Source of the DNA: a virus
DNA length: 64,000 bases
Virus record (IMG/VR): IMGVR_UViG_3300017971_007915
Span: 1-64,000 of that record
Direction: 5' to 3' (one strand)
In this document: positions 62,717 through 64,000 of the stretch, one piece after another
Position numbering within the stretch: the first letter of the stretch is position 1
Layout: each line of letters starts with the position of its first letter
Position numbers and translations under genes: made by a program
Notes under the pieces: generated by a model
Databases searched by the model: none
What the model saw: the letters and a program-made list of their open reading frames with translations, nothing else
What the model was told of the DNA's origin: nothing

Positions 62717-63435
62717 TTTTTAAACAACTTCCCTGCTAAAGCATGAGCCTTGGCATCATATTCTTTTCCCATTCTTCCCTGAAAACCATAATCGCCATTG
62801 GTGGTTTGTTCTCCGTGTATTCTGTATGATGTCAAAACTTCTGGAACTTTATAGTATAAATAATACTGTGATATTCTAACAAGCATTTCGTAATCTTCGC
62901 AAGCGACAAATTCCTCATTAAACATGCCAACTTTGTCAAATACGCTTTTATGAACCACCATATTACTCCACATCCCAAAGTAACTTCCTATAACAAATTG
63001 TTGTTGTTCCTCTAATGTGTTAAATACTGGTTCTACATAATGTGGATCACCTATTACATCATCTTCTCCAATAGTTTGCCAATCAGCATAAATAACCATT
63101 GCTTCAGGATGTTCTTTAGCAAAAGCAACTTGCTTTTCTAATTTGTAAGATTTCCACATATCATCAGAACTTAATCCAGCCCACCAATCTCCAGTCATAT
63201 TTCTAATTCCGGTATTTAGAGCACCGCAAGTTTTCTTGTTTTCCTGATGAATGATGGTTAGTCTTTCGTTCTTTTTAAATTCTTCTAAACAATCCAATGT
63301 TTCTTTTCTTGTAGAACCATCATCAACAACTATTATTTCATACGGCTTGTAGGACTGATTCAAAATACTGTTAATACTTTTTTCCAGAAAATCTGGACGA
63401 ATATTGTATACTGGTGAAACTACTGATATTTTCAT
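62713..63435 (-). CDS. GT2 glycosyltransferase
   Basis: A 240-residue protein with a textbook GT2 domain: Val-Ser-Pro-Val-Tyr-Asn, Val-Val-Asp-Asp-Gly-Ser-Thr, Leu-Asn-Thr-Gly-Ile, Gly-Leu-Ser-Ser-Asp-Asp-Met-Trp, Glu-Asp-Tyr-Glu-Met-Leu and a final Tyr-Arg-Ile-His-Gly-Glu-Gln. Inverting glycosyltransferase using a nucleotide sugar. Next to the intein-split Cys-cluster gene by one shared base. Confidence 0.9.
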   Translation of the reverse strand: MKISVVSPVYNIRPDFLEKSINSILNQSYKPYEIIVVDDGSTRKETLDCLEEFKKNERLTIIHQENKKTCGALNTGIRNMTGDWWAGLSSDDMWKSYKLEKQVAFAKEHPEAMVIYADWQTIGEDDVIGDPHYVEPVFNTLEEQQQFVIGSYFGMWSNMVVHKSVFDKVGMFNEEFVACEDYEMLVRISQYYLYYKVPEVLTSYRIHGEQTTNGDYGFQGRMGKEYDAKAHALAGKLFKK

Positions 63436-64000
63436 TATAAAAAATCCTCGTGTTTAATTTTTAATATTAGTTTATCCAATACAAAATTGTAATCATTATA
63501 GTAACATTTCACACACTGATTTCCATTAAAATATTTTTGTTTTTGATATATCTTTTTTAAATCTTGAATAGGCCCCATAGCCATACTATCACCACAACTT
63601 AAATCTGGTTCTTTTCTAGCATATTGCACACCGCAATTATGAAGAAGTATCCCAAATGAACTATAGAACATGTTTGTATTTTCAACTTGAATATCAAATA
63701 AGTCATCTGACATTATTTTTTCAATTTTTTTAACTGGAACAAACATTAATCCATCTTTTTTATAAAACCCCAAAGCTCGTTTAGGACTTCGCCTAGTAAC
63801 ATCTAAATATTTTATTTCAGGAAACATTGTTAATTTTAAAAGATTATAATTACCTGAAATTTTTACTCTATAGAGATCATGACAATTAACCTCTCTTTCT
63901 TCTATAACCATCTTATCTCTTTTATGTATACTAATTGTAGCTATTATTCCTAATGTTGATAACAATAATACAAGATCACTTGCTAATTGCTTACTAATAG
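63435..64000 (-). CDS. 3' part of an intein-split Cys-cluster protein (partial)
   Basis: The frame is open to the window edge. Its last 66 residues follow the intein: Cys-Gly-Val-Gln-Tyr-Ala-Arg-Lys ... Leu-Ser-Cys-Gly-Asp-Ser, then Asn-Gly-Asn-Gln-Cys-Val-Lys-Cys-Tyr-Tyr. This Cys spacing resembles the end (SPASM-like) of radical SAM proteins, which occur in glycan loci, but the N-terminal half with its CxxxCxxC is outside the window. Naming is therefore tentative. A TTG inside the intein (63965) is not a true start. Confidence 0.55.
   Translation of the reverse strand, partial: ISKQLASDLVLLLSTLGIIATISIHKRDKMVIEEREVNCHDLYRVKISGNYNLLKLTMFPEIKYLDVTRRSPKRALGFYKKDGLMFVPVKKIEKIMSDDLFDIQVENTNMFYSSFGILLHNCGVQYARKEPDLSCGDSMAMGPIQDLKKIYQKQKYFNGNQCVKCYYNDYNFVLDKLILKIKHEDFL
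63636..64000 (-). mobile_element. intein, C-terminal part with LAGLIDADG-like helix
   Basis: The segment ends Phe-Gly-Ile-Leu-Leu-His-Asn followed by Cys, the C-terminal splice junction, with Leu-Phe-Asp-Ile-Gln-Val-Glu about 20 residues earlier as block F. At the window edge, Ser-Lys-Gln-Leu-Ala-Ser-Asp-Leu-Val-Leu-Leu-Leu-Ser-Thr-Leu-Gly-Ile is typical of the second half of a LAGLIDADG endonuclease. The N-terminal half is beyond base 64000. Confidence 0.8.

Noticed and set aside
1-64000. CRISPR arrays
   Set aside because: I looked for regularly spaced direct repeats; only isolated repeats and hairpins were seen.
1-64000. Genome-wide TGA recoding suggested by the 16.1 kb gene
   Set aside because: Many well-supported genes end in TGA with overlapping starts (for example 5728, 9138 and 9287).

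Overview
The window looks like part of a large, AT-rich tailed phage genome (roughly 30% GC). Almost all of it is transcribed on the minus strand in tightly packed, overlapping genes. Evidence for a phage: giant tail-fibre-type proteins (35-48 kb), an M23 lysin beside small membrane proteins (32-35 kb), a dense tRNA cluster (16.6-24.1 kb), many tiny Cys-rich proteins, a sigma-like factor, inteins and homing endonucleases. Signal-peptide beta-barrel-like proteins and a lipoprotein-like gene point to a diderm host. A STAS-domain protein and a lone response-regulator receiver would fit hosts rich in partner-switching regulators, for example spirochaetes, but this is a weak inference. Standard code 11 fits; TGA is a normal stop.

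Layout. 0-4.7 kb: a type II restriction-modification unit (Vsr, small gene, C5 methyltransferase, divergent HindVP-like endonuclease) and two tandem D12-class adenine methylases. 4.6-14.4 kb: a lipoprotein-like gene, many small zinc-ribbon and hypothetical genes, a sigma-like factor, a PLC-like phosphodiesterase, STAS and receiver proteins. 14.4-16.6 kb: a ThiF/E1-like, JAMM-protease and HNH triad behind a hairpin terminator. 16.6-24.2 kb: thirteen tRNA genes and several tRNA-like fragments mixed with small genes, HNH genes and structured non-coding DNA, including two hairpin modules resembling IS200/IS605 (TnpB) right ends with no TnpB.

25.1-29.9 kb: six consecutive genes of unrelated function whose products share one N-terminal 16-residue tag (M-N-F, then Ile9, then Leu-Ile-Lys). 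This is the strongest candidate for an undescribed system: it looks like a delivery or capsid-targeting peptide on a set of cargo proteins. One of them (DUF5662-like) carries a 367-residue HNH intein. 30-35 kb: beta-barrel-like exported proteins, small membrane proteins and the lysin. 35-48.4 kb: four very long structural proteins, two of them preceded by paralogous small coiled-coil genes.

48.4-64 kb: a surface-glycan island of about 18 genes: a MAF/DUF115 glycosyltransferase, a three-domain GT2 protein, other glycosyltransferases, two sugar nucleotidyltransferases, an epimerase, a HAD phosphatase, several SAM methyltransferases, a cupin fused to a LAGLIDADG endonuclease, and, at the window edge, an intein-split Cys-cluster protein. 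Its position right after the fibre genes suggests that it decorates either the virion fibres or the host surface.

Start codons were moved from the longest open frame wherever a clear ribosome-binding site (RBS) lay before an internal start. Thirteen genes shorter than about 60 codons were added by reading the gaps.
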